Source of the DNA: Bacteroides clarus YIT 12056
GTDB taxonomy: Bacteria > Bacteroidota > Bacteroidia > Bacteroidales > Bacteroidaceae
DNA: 64,000 bases
Direction: 5' to 3'
Assembly (NCBI RefSeq): GCF_900129655.1
Contig: NZ_FQWK01000004.1
Coordinates: 248,001 to 312,000 of the forward strand
The notes beneath the pieces are model-generated. The model had not been told where the DNA came from and searched no databases. It saw nothing but the letters and a program-made list of their open reading frames with translations. Numbering within the stretch: the stretch's first letter is position 1; every line of letters begins with the position of its first letter. Made by a program: the position numbers and the translations under genes. Shown piece after piece: positions 45,086 to 53,967 of the stretch.

Positions 45086-47398
45086 ATGAAGAAAGGCTTT
45101 CGCTACGCACTACTTGCTACCGCCATACTTTTATTAGCTTCATGTTCTGCCACGAAATATGTGCCGGAAGGTTCGTATTTATTGGACGAAGTGCGCATAC
45201 AAACGGACAACAAGGAAATCAAGCCTTCAAGCCTCTCGATGTATGTCCGCCAAAATCCGAATGCCAAATGGTTCAGCCTGATAAAGACACAGCTGTATGT
45301 TTACAACTGGTCGGGCAGGGATTCCACGCGCTGGATAAATCGTACCTTGCGACGAATGGGAGACGCGCCGGTTATCTACAAGGCGGAGGAAACCGAACGG
45401 TCCGGTGAGGAAATGACAAAGGCCATACAAAACATGGGCTATATGAGTGCCACCGTAGAACCGGTTACACATGTCAAGAAGAAGAAATTAAAGTTGACTT
45501 ATAAGGTTTCCAGCGGAAAGCCCTATAAAATCCGTTCGCTTAAATACGACATCAAAGATGAGAAAATCAAGGAATACATGCGACAGGATTCGGCAGACAC
45601 CTATCTGACCGAAGGCATGTACTTTGATGTGAACCGTTTGGATGCAGAGCGTCAGCGCATTACGGACAATCTTCTTCGTAACGGATATTATAAGTTCAAC
45701 AAGGAATACATCTCATATACGGCAGATACGGTACGGAATACCTACCAAGTGGACGTAACCATGCATTTGGCGCCTTTTCGGCAGCACAATGACGATACCC
45801 CGCAAAATCATCGGCAGTACTACATCAACAAGGTAAATTTTATAACGGACTACAATGTGTTGGAATCATCTGCTTTGAGCAGTATAGAAATCAACGACTC
45901 CATACATTACAAGGGCTTTCCCATATATTATAAGGATAAACTCTATCTGCGCCCGAAGGTACTGACCAATAATCTGCGTATTGTACCGGGCAGCTTGTAC
46001 AACGAACCGGATGTGCAACGTACCTACTCCAATTTCGGACGCTTGCAGGCATTGAAATATACCAATATCCGTTTCTTTGAAACGCAGGTAGGCGATACCG
46101 CCAAGTTGAATGCTTATGTGATGCTGACGAAAGGGAAATACCAGTCCGTATCGTTTGAGTTGGAAGGAACCAATTCTGCGGGAGACTTGGGTGCTGCCGC
46201 ATCCGTATCATTCCAGAACCGGAATATGTTCAAGGGTTCCGAAACCTTTATGATAAAGCTGCGTGGCGCATACGAAGCGGTATCTGGTTTGCAGGGCGGT
46301 TATAATCACGAGGATTATACGGAGTTAGGAGCGGAAGCAACCATAAATTTCCCGCGTTTCCTCTTTCCGTTCCTCTCCAACGACTTCCGGAGGAAAATAC
46401 GCGCCACTACGGAATTCGGCGTACAGTACAATTATCAGATACGTCCGGAGTTTTCACGCATCATCGCCTCTGCCAGTTGGAGCTACAAATGGGGGTTGCA
46501 ACGCCAGAGAGCACAGCACCGCATTGACTTACTGGACATCAACTATCTGTACATGCCTTCCATTTCGCAGGAGTTTCGCGACAAATATTTGAATAACGAG
46601 CAGAATTATATTTTAAAATACAACTACGACGACCGTCTGATTGTTCGCACAGGGTATAGTTATACATACAATAGCGCAGGACAAGCCCTGATGAATAATG
46701 CAATCATCGGCAATTCATACTCTATTCGCTTTAATTTTGAGTCGGCAGGCAATCTTTTGTATGCTTTTGCCAAAATGACAAACATGAAGAAGAATGAAGA
46801 CGGGGAATATTCATTACTGAGTATCCCATTCGCACAATATGTCAAGGGAGATTTTGACTTTGCCAAGAATGTCGTTATAGACAACCGTAACTCCATTGCG
46901 TTCCATGTGGGAGCCGGTATTGCCGTACCTTACGGCAATGCAACGATTGTACCTTTTGAAAAGCGTTATTTCTCCGGCGGTGCAAACAGCGTACGCGGCT
47001 GGTCGGTACGTGATTTGGGTCCGGGTGTGTTTCCCGGTGACGGAAACTTCATGAATCAGTCGGGAGATATTAAACTGGATGCAAACATAGAATATCGCAC
47101 GCGCCTGTTCTGGAAGTTCAGAGGAGCAGTCTTTGTGGACGCGGGTAATATCTGGACATTGCGCGATTACAAAGACCAGCCGGGCGGTAAGTTCGAATTC
47201 AATAAATTCTATAAGCAGATAGCCGTAGCTTACGGTTTGGGATTACGATTGGACCTGGATTTCTTTGTTCTGCGTTTTGACGGTGGTATGAAAGCTGTCA
47301 ACCCGGTGTACAACAACAGAAAAGAACATTTTCCTATTATACATCCCAAATTCAGTCGTGACTTCGCATTCCATTTTGCAGTGGGATATCCGTTCTAA
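45086..47398 (+). CDS. tamL: Outer-membrane assembly lipoprotein TamL (Omp85 family)
   Basis: A 770-residue outer-membrane protein. It has a lipobox (LLLASC, Cys20), POTRA-like repeats in the first half (KPYKIRSLKYDI, GMYFDVNRLDAERQRITDNLLRNGYYKF, PGSLYNEPDVQRTYSNFGRLQALKYTNIRF) and a C-terminal 16-strand barrel with RFFSGGANSVRGWSVRDLGPG-like YFSGGANSVRGW, ending in Phe. Bacteroidetes TamL replaces TamA and works with TamB in envelope assembly (known from the family). Signal and tail are as expected for an outer-membrane barrel. Single-gene unit with a strong promoter. Confidence 0.9.
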   Translation: MKKGFRYALLATAILLLASCSATKYVPEGSYLLDEVRIQTDNKEIKPSSLSMYVRQNPNAKWFSLIKTQLYVYNWSGRDSTRWINRTLRRMGDAPVIYKAEETERSGEEMTKAIQNMGYMSATVEPVTHVKKKKLKLTYKVSSGKPYKIRSLKYDIKDEKIKEYMRQDSADTYLTEGMYFDVNRLDAERQRITDNLLRNGYYKFNKEYISYTADTVRNTYQVDVTMHLAPFRQHNDDTPQNHRQYYINKVNFITDYNVLESSALSSIEINDSIHYKGFPIYYKDKLYLRPKVLTNNLRIVPGSLYNEPDVQRTYSNFGRLQALKYTNIRFFETQVGDTAKLNAYVMLTKGKYQSVSFELEGTNSAGDLGAAASVSFQNRNMFKGSETFMIKLRGAYEAVSGLQGGYNHEDYTELGAEATINFPRFLFPFLSNDFRRKIRATTEFGVQYNYQIRPEFSRIIASASWSYKWGLQRQRAQHRIDLLDINYLYMPSISQEFRDKYLNNEQNYILKYNYDDRLIVRTGYSYTYNSAGQALMNNAIIGNSYSIRFNFESAGNLLYAFAKMTNMKKNEDGEYSLLSIPFAQYVKGDFDFAKNVVIDNRNSIAFHVGAGIAVPYGNATIVPFEKRYFSGGANSVRGWSVRDLGPGVFPGDGNFMNQSGDIKLDANIEYRTRLFWKFRGAVFVDAGNIWTLRDYKDQPGGKFEFNKFYKQIAVAYGLGLRLDLDFFVLRFDGGMKAVNPVYNNRKEHFPIIHPKFSRDFAFHFAVGYPF

Positions 47399-47428
47399 CA
47401 TGAGAATATCCGCCTGAAAAAAATATAA

Positions 47429-47475
47429 AACAAAAGGCTGCGCAATATTCTTTAAAGAACCGCGCAGCCTTCTGT
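47429..47475. terminator. Bidirectional terminator between tamL and DUF3332 gene
   Basis: AAGGCTGCGC (47433-47442) pairs with GCGCAGCCTT (47461-47470), with A/T-rich flanks on both sides, so it can end both convergent genes. Confidence 0.8.
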
Positions 47476-47502
47476 TTTATCTTAATTCTTATTTTTCAGT
47501 TC

Positions 47503-48060
47503 TCAACGTGCGGCATAATACGTATTGATCATAGTTGCCTGGCGAGCGGCAGATACACCTTGAGCGTCCAAAGTAACAGTCATATCTTCACCGTTAGGTA
47601 AAGTCATCTGTGCCGTACCGTCATTGTTCATCTGCAAAAGTTCGGTACTTACGCCGTCTGCTACAACATTCCAGGTATTTAAATCCTTATCGTAGATTAA
47701 CTCCATAGATGCGGTTTCATCACCTTCTTTTGTGATGGAATAACCGTTTTCAAGAGTTTCTACCAGGTAGTTTCCGTTTTCGCCTTTTACTTTCTTTACA
47801 TCACCGATACTTGCCAAAGGATTATTTCCACTCCAGAATTCGATAGAGTTGATCACCAAAGCATCTGCCAAGTAGCATACGCCATACACCGGAATGATGT
47901 TGAACGCAAGAAAAACAAGTTCATTGACAAACTTATTGCTGACACCCTGGTTCCAACTTAACAACTTGCCGTGCAAGGCAAAAGAACCGATACATGAACT
48001 GAAAAGAAAAGCACCGCATACCATTACAGTTGCGGCCAATTTCAAATTGAACTTTTTCAT
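47503..48060 (-). CDS. DUF3332 family protein
   Basis: The ATG at 48060 (MKKFNLKLAATVMVCGAFLFSSC) is preferred over the GTG at 48066. The roughly 185-residue protein has a lipobox-like signal (FSSC), a second hydrophobic stretch (FVNELVFLAFNIIPVYGVCYLADALVI) and a beta-rich C-terminal half. It fits the DUF3332 family of unknown function. It is probably membrane-anchored. Monocistronic; the terminator behind it is shared with tamL. Confidence 0.85.
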   Translation of the reverse strand: MKKFNLKLAATVMVCGAFLFSSCIGSFALHGKLLSWNQGVSNKFVNELVFLAFNIIPVYGVCYLADALVINSIEFWSGNNPLASIGDVKKVKGENGNYLVETLENGYSITKEGDETASMELIYDKDLNTWNVVADGVSTELLQMNNDGTAQMTLPNGEDMTVTLDAQGVSAARQATMINTYYAAR

Positions 48061-48207
48061 AATCACTTTCTTTTATTTTACTGTATTTATTGAGATAGTA
48101 TCTCATTATCTATTTATAGGTTAGTGCAAATATAACCATTTTTATAAAAAAACACAAAAAAGCCGCGAAAAACAACATTTTGTAAAATAAAAGAGGAGCC
48201 TTTCTCT

Positions 48208-48636
48208 CTATTTGCGAGAAAGGGATTTGGAAATCCAGCGGTCTACCGCAAATTTACCCGGGCCTATGATATACATCAGTACAAATACTACCAAATAAAC
48301 GAACGCAAGTTCTTTTACCGCAAACGGGTCGCTGCCATGAACGACGAAGAATGCCACACACATTGTAAATATCATGGGAATCATGGCCAGTCTGTATAAG
48401 AAACCGGTAATAAACGCCATTGAACACGCCAGCTCACCAAAAATAGCCAAGCCGAGAGAAAGGGGACTGCCGATACCGAGAGGGTCAGGGAATACCGTGG
48501 ATAGTTCCTGATAGTTTGCCCATTTATCAATGCCGTGGTTCATCATCAGAATGCCGAACACAACTCTGACCGTTAATAATATAACAGATATAAAGGTACC
48601 GTCCGGTTTAGAGGGGAATAAAAATCGCTTTAACAT
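48208..48636 (-). CDS. DoxX family membrane protein
   Basis: The start is set at the ATG at 48636 (MLKRFLFPSKPDG); an ATG at 48642 is also possible. The protein of about 142 residues has four membrane segments and the DoxX pattern (LTVRVVFGILMMNHGIDKW, LGLAIFGELACSMAFITGFLYRLAMIPMIFTMCVAFFVVH, ELAFVYLVVFVLMYIIGPGKFAVD). DoxX-like proteins are linked to redox or sulfur metabolism but have no settled reaction. It follows the NDH-2 gene on the same strand with a 57-bp gap and may be co-transcribed with it. Confidence 0.88.
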   Translation of the reverse strand: MLKRFLFPSKPDGTFISVILLTVRVVFGILMMNHGIDKWANYQELSTVFPDPLGIGSPLSLGLAIFGELACSMAFITGFLYRLAMIPMIFTMCVAFFVVHGSDPFAVKELAFVYLVVFVLMYIIGPGKFAVDRWISKSLSRK

Positions 48637-48693
48637 AATCATTCGTTTTTTTAAGTTGATATATACTCTTAACAAATAAGAATGAATAAATGT

Positions 48694-49980
48694 TTACTCC
48701 CGCTTCAATGGTTTGATGATTATCCGTAATGACGGATCGTAAGTAAAGTAGCTCCACATCCAGTCTACAAATATAAACAAGCGGTTTTTTACGCCCACAA
48801 TACTCATTAAATGAATAAACAACCATACAGCCCATGCCGGAAAACCGCCAAAACGCAGTTTTTTTAATTCAACAACCGCATGATTACGGCCGATGGTGGC
48901 CATAGAACCTTTGCTGTGATAAACAAAAGGTTGCAAAGGCAGACCTTGCTCGATACGTTGCAGGTTTATTATTAAATTCCTTGCTTGCTGAATGGCAGGT
49001 TGGACAACTTGCGGATGCCCTTTGGGAAAAACATCGGAAGTCATCAAAGCTGTATCGCCAATGGCAAAAATATCGGGATACTCATACAAACGGTTATAAT
49101 TGTCTACTTTCAGGCGGTTTCCCGGTCCGTAGGCTTCAGCCGGTAAGCCTTGCAGGCTGTTTGCCTTTACACCGGCCACCCAAAATACATTTTTCGTGTC
49201 GATTACGGGGCCCTCGCTCAGTACAAGCTTATTGTCTTCATAATTCATCACGCGCGCGTTCAGCTTTATCTCTACATCCCGGCTTCGCAGGTAGTCCGTC
49301 ACCTCTTGAGAGGATTTTTCTGAAAAGGCGGACAAGAGGCGGGAAGCGCCGTCTATCAGAATGATACGCATTTCGTTGATATTCAAGTCCGGATAGTCTT
49401 GCGGCAATACAAATTTTCGCATTTCCGCCAAAGCGCCTGCCAACTCTATCCCCGTAGCTCCACCACCCACTATGGCGAATGTCATCAGACGCTTACGCTC
49501 TTCCTGATTTCCGGTATTTTGAGCTTGTTCAAAACTGTCCAGAATTTGATTACGGTTGAACAGGGCTTCCGATGTATTCTTTAGAGCCATGGTCTGCTTG
49601 GCCATATCGTTGTTGCCAAAATAGTTTGTATCGCATCCGGTGGCGATCACCAGATAGTCATAAGCCAGCGTACCGATAGAAGTTTCCAATAAGTCGTTCT
49701 CCGGAATTACGCGTTGAGCTTCACAAATACGTATGTGGAAATGGTCTCTTTTCTTAAAGATTTTGCGGTAAGGAAAGGAAATGGCGCTTGGCTCGATACC
49801 TGCCGTAGCCACTTGATAGAGTAGAGGTTGGAAAATATGGTGGTTGTTCTTATCCAGTAAGACGACCTGATACTTATCACTCTTTAGTTTTCTTGCCAGT
49901 TTCAGTCCGCCAAAACCGCCACCTACAATGACCAGTCGTTTACGTCCCTCTTTATCGGGGATATCCATTGCTGTTTTCAT
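48694..49980 (-). CDS. ndh: Type II NADH dehydrogenase
   Basis: A 428-residue non-proton-pumping NADH:quinone oxidoreductase on the inner face of the membrane. The FAD-binding site is VIVGGGFGGLKLARKLKSDKYQ, the NADH-binding site is FAIVGGGATGIELAGALAEMRK, and ATAGIEPSAISFPYRKIF and FAIGDTALM are further family motifs. The C-terminal hydrophobic/amphipathic part (AVWLFIHLMSIVGVKNRLFIFVDWMWSYF) anchors it. It probably reduces menaquinone in Bacteroides. Followed by the DoxX gene. Confidence 0.92.
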   Translation of the reverse strand: MKTAMDIPDKEGRKRLVIVGGGFGGLKLARKLKSDKYQVVLLDKNNHHIFQPLLYQVATAGIEPSAISFPYRKIFKKRDHFHIRICEAQRVIPENDLLETSIGTLAYDYLVIATGCDTNYFGNNDMAKQTMALKNTSEALFNRNQILDSFEQAQNTGNQEERKRLMTFAIVGGGATGIELAGALAEMRKFVLPQDYPDLNINEMRIILIDGASRLLSAFSEKSSQEVTDYLRSRDVEIKLNARVMNYEDNKLVLSEGPVIDTKNVFWVAGVKANSLQGLPAEAYGPGNRLKVDNYNRLYEYPDIFAIGDTALMTSDVFPKGHPQVVQPAIQQARNLIINLQRIEQGLPLQPFVYHSKGSMATIGRNHAVVELKKLRFGGFPAWAVWLFIHLMSIVGVKNRLFIFVDWMWSYFTYDPSLRIIIKPLKRE

Positions 49981-50117
49981 ATTTCAAGTTGTTCTTTGTT
50001 CATTATAAAGAAACACAAGGAATTAAGGAATGTTCTGTCAAGACCCGGGTTAAAATACTCTAAGGAAATTATAGACACTAAATAGGAAGAAATGGAAACA
50101 AAAAGGCTCGTAACATT

Positions 50118-50150
50118 GTTGTAACATGGATTATTTACAACTAACTTTGC
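50118..50150 (+). promoter_or_regulatory. Promoter of the Omp85-like gene
   Basis: TAACTTTGC (50142-50150) is an exact -7 box; GTTG at 50118-50121 lies 20 bp upstream, with one mismatch from TTTG. The start is expected near 50157. Confidence 0.65.
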
Positions 50151-50175
50151 CCCGAAGTTTTCTTAGCAATAGAGA

Positions 50176-51369
50176 ATGAGCACAAAACTAAAAGGATGTC
50201 TATTATCTTTAATCTTGTTGGTGACTGTAACTGCTGTTCATGCACAAACACGTTTGGCAGAAGCAAATACTTCGGCCGACAAGGATTCTGCCATCACCCT
50301 TGACTCTGTTCCTGCAAAGCGGAACTTCTTTAAAAAGTTCCTGAATTACTTCAATGACGCCAATAAAGAAAAGAAAAACAAGAAATTCGATTTCAGCATT
50401 ATCGGCGGACCGCACTACTCCAGCGACACCAAATTAGGACTGGGACTGGTAGCTGCGGGACTTTACCGCTCCGACCGGAACGATACGATTCTTCCGCCTT
50501 CCAATGTTTCACTGTACGGAGATGTTTCTACGGTAGGTTTTTATCTGTTGGGAATACGCGGAACGCATCTGTTTCCTCATGACAGATACCGTTTGAATTA
50601 CAACCTGTATTTCTATTCTTTTCCCAGTTTGTATTGGGGAACAGGGTATGACAACGGAGCCAACAGCGATAATGAAAGCGACTATGACCGTTTTCAGGCA
50701 CAAATGAAAGCCGACTTCATGTTTCGGCTGGCTCCGAACTTCTACATAGGTCCTATGGCTGTATTCGATTATATATACGGACATGATTTTGAAAAACCGG
50801 AATTATGGGAAGGCATGAGCGCACGTACTACCAATCTCAGTTTAGGCTTGTCGTTGCTTTATGATTCGCGCGACTTTCTGACGAACGCATACAAAGGATA
50901 CTACCTGAGAATAGACCAGCGTTTCAGCCCTGCCTTTTTAGGAAATAAATATGCGTTCAGCAGCACAGAACTGGATACAAGGTACTATCATACCGTATGG
51001 AAAGGCGGTGTTCTGGCCGGACAGTTTCATACGTTGCTGAATTATGGAAATCCTCCCTGGGGACTGATGGCAACTTTAGGCAGTTCGTATTCCATGCGCG
51101 GCTATTATGAAGGACGTTATCGCGACAAATGCGCGATGGATGCCCAAATAGAACTTCGCCAGCATGTGTGGAAACGGAACGGAGTGGCCGTATGGGTAGG
51201 AGCAGGTACTGTTTTCCCGAAGGTCTCCGAGTTCGATGTGAAACATATTCTTCCCAATTATGGTTTCGGCTATCGCTGGGAATTTAAGAAGAGAGTGAAT
51301 GTACGTTTGGATTTAGGGTTTGGCAAACACCAGACCGGATTTATATTTAATATCAATGAAGCTTTTTAG
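50176..51369 (+). CDS. Outer-membrane beta-barrel protein of the BamA/TamA (Omp85 C-terminal) type
   Basis: A 397-residue protein with a signal peptide (1-23) and no POTRA domains. After a charged linker (FFKKFLNYFNDANKEKKNKK), the rest is a barrel with alternating aromatic strands, ending in Phe. GYYLRIDQRFSP, SYSMRGYYEGRYRDK and the RG turn resemble the L6 loop motif (xRGxxxG...) of Omp85 proteins. The function is unknown; such short barrels may export substrates or lipids. It overlaps the following gene by 14 bp, a sign of translational coupling. Confidence 0.82.
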   Translation: MSTKLKGCLLSLILLVTVTAVHAQTRLAEANTSADKDSAITLDSVPAKRNFFKKFLNYFNDANKEKKNKKFDFSIIGGPHYSSDTKLGLGLVAAGLYRSDRNDTILPPSNVSLYGDVSTVGFYLLGIRGTHLFPHDRYRLNYNLYFYSFPSLYWGTGYDNGANSDNESDYDRFQAQMKADFMFRLAPNFYIGPMAVFDYIYGHDFEKPELWEGMSARTTNLSLGLSLLYDSRDFLTNAYKGYYLRIDQRFSPAFLGNKYAFSSTELDTRYYHTVWKGGVLAGQFHTLLNYGNPPWGLMATLGSSYSMRGYYEGRYRDKCAMDAQIELRQHVWKRNGVAVWVGAGTVFPKVSEFDVKHILPNYGFGYRWEFKKRVNVRLDLGFGKHQTGFIFNINEAF

Positions 51370-53062
51370 AGAAATCAAAAAATGGTTTGAAAACCAAGAG
51401 AATTTGTTTTATTTGTTCCTGATAATTCTGATAGTACCCAATATTGTACTATGCTTTACGGAACCTATGCCGCCGGTGGCAAAAACGTGTAATGTGCTAT
51501 TGCCATTCTCCGTCTATTATATAGTGATGAGCCGGTCGAGGAATTGCGGCAAGACTTTCTGGATATTGTTCCCTTTTTTGTTTTTCGGAGCATTCCAAAT
51601 CGTATTGTTATACCTTTTCGGACAGTCCATCATTGCGGTAGATATGTTTCTCAATTTGGTAACGACCAATTCCAGTGAAGCATTGGAATTACTGGATAAT
51701 CTGATTCCCGCCATTGTCATCGTAGTATTGCTGTACATTCCGGCGTTGATTCTGGCTGCGGTATCTGTCATCAGGAAACGGAAACTGCCGGAACCGTTCA
51801 TCCACAGAGAGCGCAGACGTGCCCGGATAGCGATAATCATCGGAGTCCTGTCATTGGGAACCGCCTATCTGTTCGATTCCCGCTATGAATTGAAATCGGA
51901 TTTATATCCGGCCAATGTGTGCTATAACATTGCACTGGCCTTTCAACGTACCGCACAGACACAGAACTATGCAGAGACCTCGAAAGATTTCACTTATCAG
52001 GCAAAAGCCGTTCATTCGGGAGAGGATAGGGAAGTCTACGTCATGGTAATTGGAGAAACATCCCGTGCCGCCAACTGGTCGCTTTATGGTTATAATCGTG
52101 AAACGAACCCGAAACTTTCCAAAATAGAGGGGTTGACAGCCTTTTGCCACGTGTTGACCGAGTCTAATACCACGCACAAAAGCGTACCGATGCTGATGTC
52201 TCCGATTTCGGCTCATGACTTCAATTCCATTTATCAACAAAAAGGAGTTATTACAGCATTCAAGGAAGCGGGATATCGAACGGCTTTTTTCTCCAACCAG
52301 CGCTATAACCATTCATTTATCGACTTTTTTGGAAAAGAAGCCGATACGTACGATTTTATTAAAGAAGATGCGGGAGACGCCAACTATAATCCTTCTGACG
52401 ATGAACTATTGAAGCTGGTAGCTGCCGAATTGGCCAACAATGCTTCCAAACAATTTATTGTTCTCCACACCTATGGCTCTCATTTCAATTACCGGGAACG
52501 TTATCCGTCGGACAATGCTTACTTCCTGCCGGATTTTCCGGTAGATGCAGAAGTGAGATATAAGGATAATCTGGTAAATGCCTATGATAACTCCATCCGC
52601 TATACGGATGATTTTCTGGCACGTCTCATTGAGATGTTGCAAGAGCAGAATGTAGATGCGGCAATGCTCTATACTTCAGACCATGGAGAAGATATTTTCG
52701 ATGATAACCGTCGTCTTTTCCTGCACGCATCACCGGTACCGTCCTATTATCAGATACACGTACCTTTCCTTGTATGGATGTCTGACGGATACCGACGGAA
52801 TTATCCGGTTCTTCTGCGAAACGCTGAAGCAAACAAACAGAAAAACATTTCATCCAGCGCGTCTTTCTTTCAGACTATGCTGGAACTGGGAGGAGTGGAG
52901 ACGCCTTACCGGAATGATTCATTATCCGTTACAAGCGCTTTGTATTCCGAAAAGCCCGGCGTATATCTCAACGACCACAATGAAGCCCGGTCTTTGGATG
53001 ATATAGGAATGCGTAAAGAAGATTTTGAAATGCTGCAGAAGCAAGGAATAATATATCGGTAA
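51356..53062 (+). CDS. Phosphoethanolamine transferase (EptA/PmrC-like, sulfatase fold)
   Basis: The ATG at 51356 overlaps the previous gene by 14 bp. The roughly 568-residue inner-membrane protein has five N-terminal helices, then a periplasmic sulfatase-fold domain with metal ligand VIGETSRAANWSLYGYNRETNP, nucleophile Thr in ESNTTHKSVPMLM, and TSDHGEDIFDD and LHASPVP. EptA-like enzymes add phosphoethanolamine to lipid A, giving polymyxin resistance in many bacteria (family knowledge). Coupling to the barrel protein suggests joint work in the envelope. The acceptor is not shown. Confidence 0.88.
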   Translation: MKLFREIKKWFENQENLFYLFLIILIVPNIVLCFTEPMPPVAKTCNVLLPFSVYYIVMSRSRNCGKTFWILFPFLFFGAFQIVLLYLFGQSIIAVDMFLNLVTTNSSEALELLDNLIPAIVIVVLLYIPALILAAVSVIRKRKLPEPFIHRERRRARIAIIIGVLSLGTAYLFDSRYELKSDLYPANVCYNIALAFQRTAQTQNYAETSKDFTYQAKAVHSGEDREVYVMVIGETSRAANWSLYGYNRETNPKLSKIEGLTAFCHVLTESNTTHKSVPMLMSPISAHDFNSIYQQKGVITAFKEAGYRTAFFSNQRYNHSFIDFFGKEADTYDFIKEDAGDANYNPSDDELLKLVAAELANNASKQFIVLHTYGSHFNYRERYPSDNAYFLPDFPVDAEVRYKDNLVNAYDNSIRYTDDFLARLIEMLQEQNVDAAMLYTSDHGEDIFDDNRRLFLHASPVPSYYQIHVPFLVWMSDGYRRNYPVLLRNAEANKQKNISSSASFFQTMLELGGVETPYRNDSLSVTSALYSEKPGVYLNDHNEARSLDDIGMRKEDFEMLQKQGIIYR

Positions 53063-53088
53063 AACCAAATATTCCGAACACTAAAACA

Positions 53089-53140
53089 ACAAAGAGGGGC
53101 AGAACGAATTTCAAACCTTATTCTGCCCCTCGGTTTGTAT
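53089..53140. terminator. Bidirectional terminator between phosphoethanolamine transferase and flavodoxin-like genes
   Basis: GAGGGGCAGAA (53093-53103) pairs with TTCTGCCCCTC (53121-53131), with A-rich and T-rich flanks. It separates two convergent genes. Confidence 0.85.
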
Positions 53141-53141
53141 A

Positions 53142-53699
53142 TTACCAATCACTGCCTGCGTGATTCTTTCCAATCAGAGATTCTATCTTCAGTTTGTAAT
53201 TATTAGCCCCTTCCGCAATATTCTTTCCGGCGTCTGCCGTTCCCATACCATACGCGACGACAGGAGTTTGCCATACCATTCCGGCATGTATGGCGCTTCC
53301 CTGATAAGGTCTTAATAATTCATCTATCGTAAAGTTGTTTCTTCCGCCGCTACGATATGCGCTGTATTCGGAACCGGTAGTAACCGCCACCAACAACGCC
53401 TTGCCCGCCACCGCCGGAGTCTTAGCCAGATAAGTAAACACCTCATCCTGCCATTTCTTCAACAAAGAAGGAGCCGACATCCAATATAGCGGAAACTGAA
53501 ACACAAGAGTAGACGCCTGGGATATAATCTTGCTCCATAAATCTACATTAAAAGCGTCTTCGGGACGCATTTCATACAAATTGTATATCGCCACTTCTTC
53601 CAACTCTTTGATGGCATCCGCCAATGCCTTATTGGCTTGCGAACTTTTAATATCGGGGTGTGCCAGAAGAACCACGACTTGTTTTGCACTTTTATCCAT
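53142..53699 (-). CDS. NAD(P)H dehydrogenase/flavodoxin-fold quinone reductase
   Basis: A 185-residue flavodoxin-like protein of the NQO1/KefF/MdaB group. The FMN/FAD phosphate loop is VLLAHPDIKSSQANKALADAI; the substrate side is LVFQFPLYWMSAPSLLKKWQDEVFTYL, and GSEYSAYRSGGRNNFTIDELLRPYQ is also typical. It reduces quinones or other electron-poor compounds, probably as protection. Monocistronic, with a well-formed promoter at 53738-53769. Confidence 0.88.
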   Translation of the reverse strand: MDKSAKQVVVLLAHPDIKSSQANKALADAIKELEEVAIYNLYEMRPEDAFNVDLWSKIISQASTLVFQFPLYWMSAPSLLKKWQDEVFTYLAKTPAVAGKALLVAVTTGSEYSAYRSGGRNNFTIDELLRPYQGSAIHAGMVWQTPVVAYGMGTADAGKNIAEGANNYKLKIESLIGKNHAGSDW

Positions 53700-53737
53700 A
53701 GTGTATTTTATAAATTAGAAATATCTGTTGATTAGTC

Positions 53738-53769
53738 ACAAAGATAGAAAAACATGGATATATAACAAA
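53738..53769 (-). promoter_or_regulatory. Promoter of the flavodoxin-like gene
   Basis: On the minus strand TTTG (53766-53769) and TATCTTTGT (53738-53746) are 19 bp apart, a full match. The -33 box overlaps the start of the tRNA-Lys terminator. Confidence 0.75.
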
Positions 53770-53800
53770 AAAGGAACAACTATTGTTGTTCCTTTTTTAA
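53766..53800 (-). terminator. Terminator after tRNA-Lys
   Basis: AAAAAAGGAACAAC (53768-53781) pairs with GTTGTTCCTTTTTT (53785-53798). On the minus strand it ends with a T run. Confidence 0.8.
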
Positions 53801-53801
53801 G

Positions 53802-53874
53802 TACACCCTCAGGGATTCGAACCCTGGACCCACTGATTAAGAGTCAGTTGCTCTACCAACTGAGCTAAGAGTGC
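53802..53874 (-). tRNA. tRNA-Lys (anticodon CTT)
   Basis: A 73-nt cloverleaf can be drawn on the minus strand. The acceptor stem GCACTCT pairs with AGGGTGT (with G-T pairs) and is followed by A. The D arm is GCTCAGTTGGTAGAGC. The anticodon stem ACTGA/TCAGT holds loop CTCTTAA with anticodon CTT, and the T arm contains GTTCGAATC. A complete promoter and a terminator flank it. Confidence 0.95.
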
Positions 53875-53897
53875 ATTCTTATTTCCTGTTTGCGGGT

Positions 53898-53930
53898 GCA
53901 AAGGTAAGTCCTTTTATTTTATTCCGCAAA
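53898..53930 (-). promoter_or_regulatory. Promoter of tRNA-Lys
   Basis: On the minus strand TTTG (53927-53930) and TACCTTTGC (53898-53906) are separated by 20 bp, a full match to the consensus. Confidence 0.8.
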
Positions 53931-53967
53931 CAATTCCAGGACTTTTTTCGATGGAATCGGTATCTTT

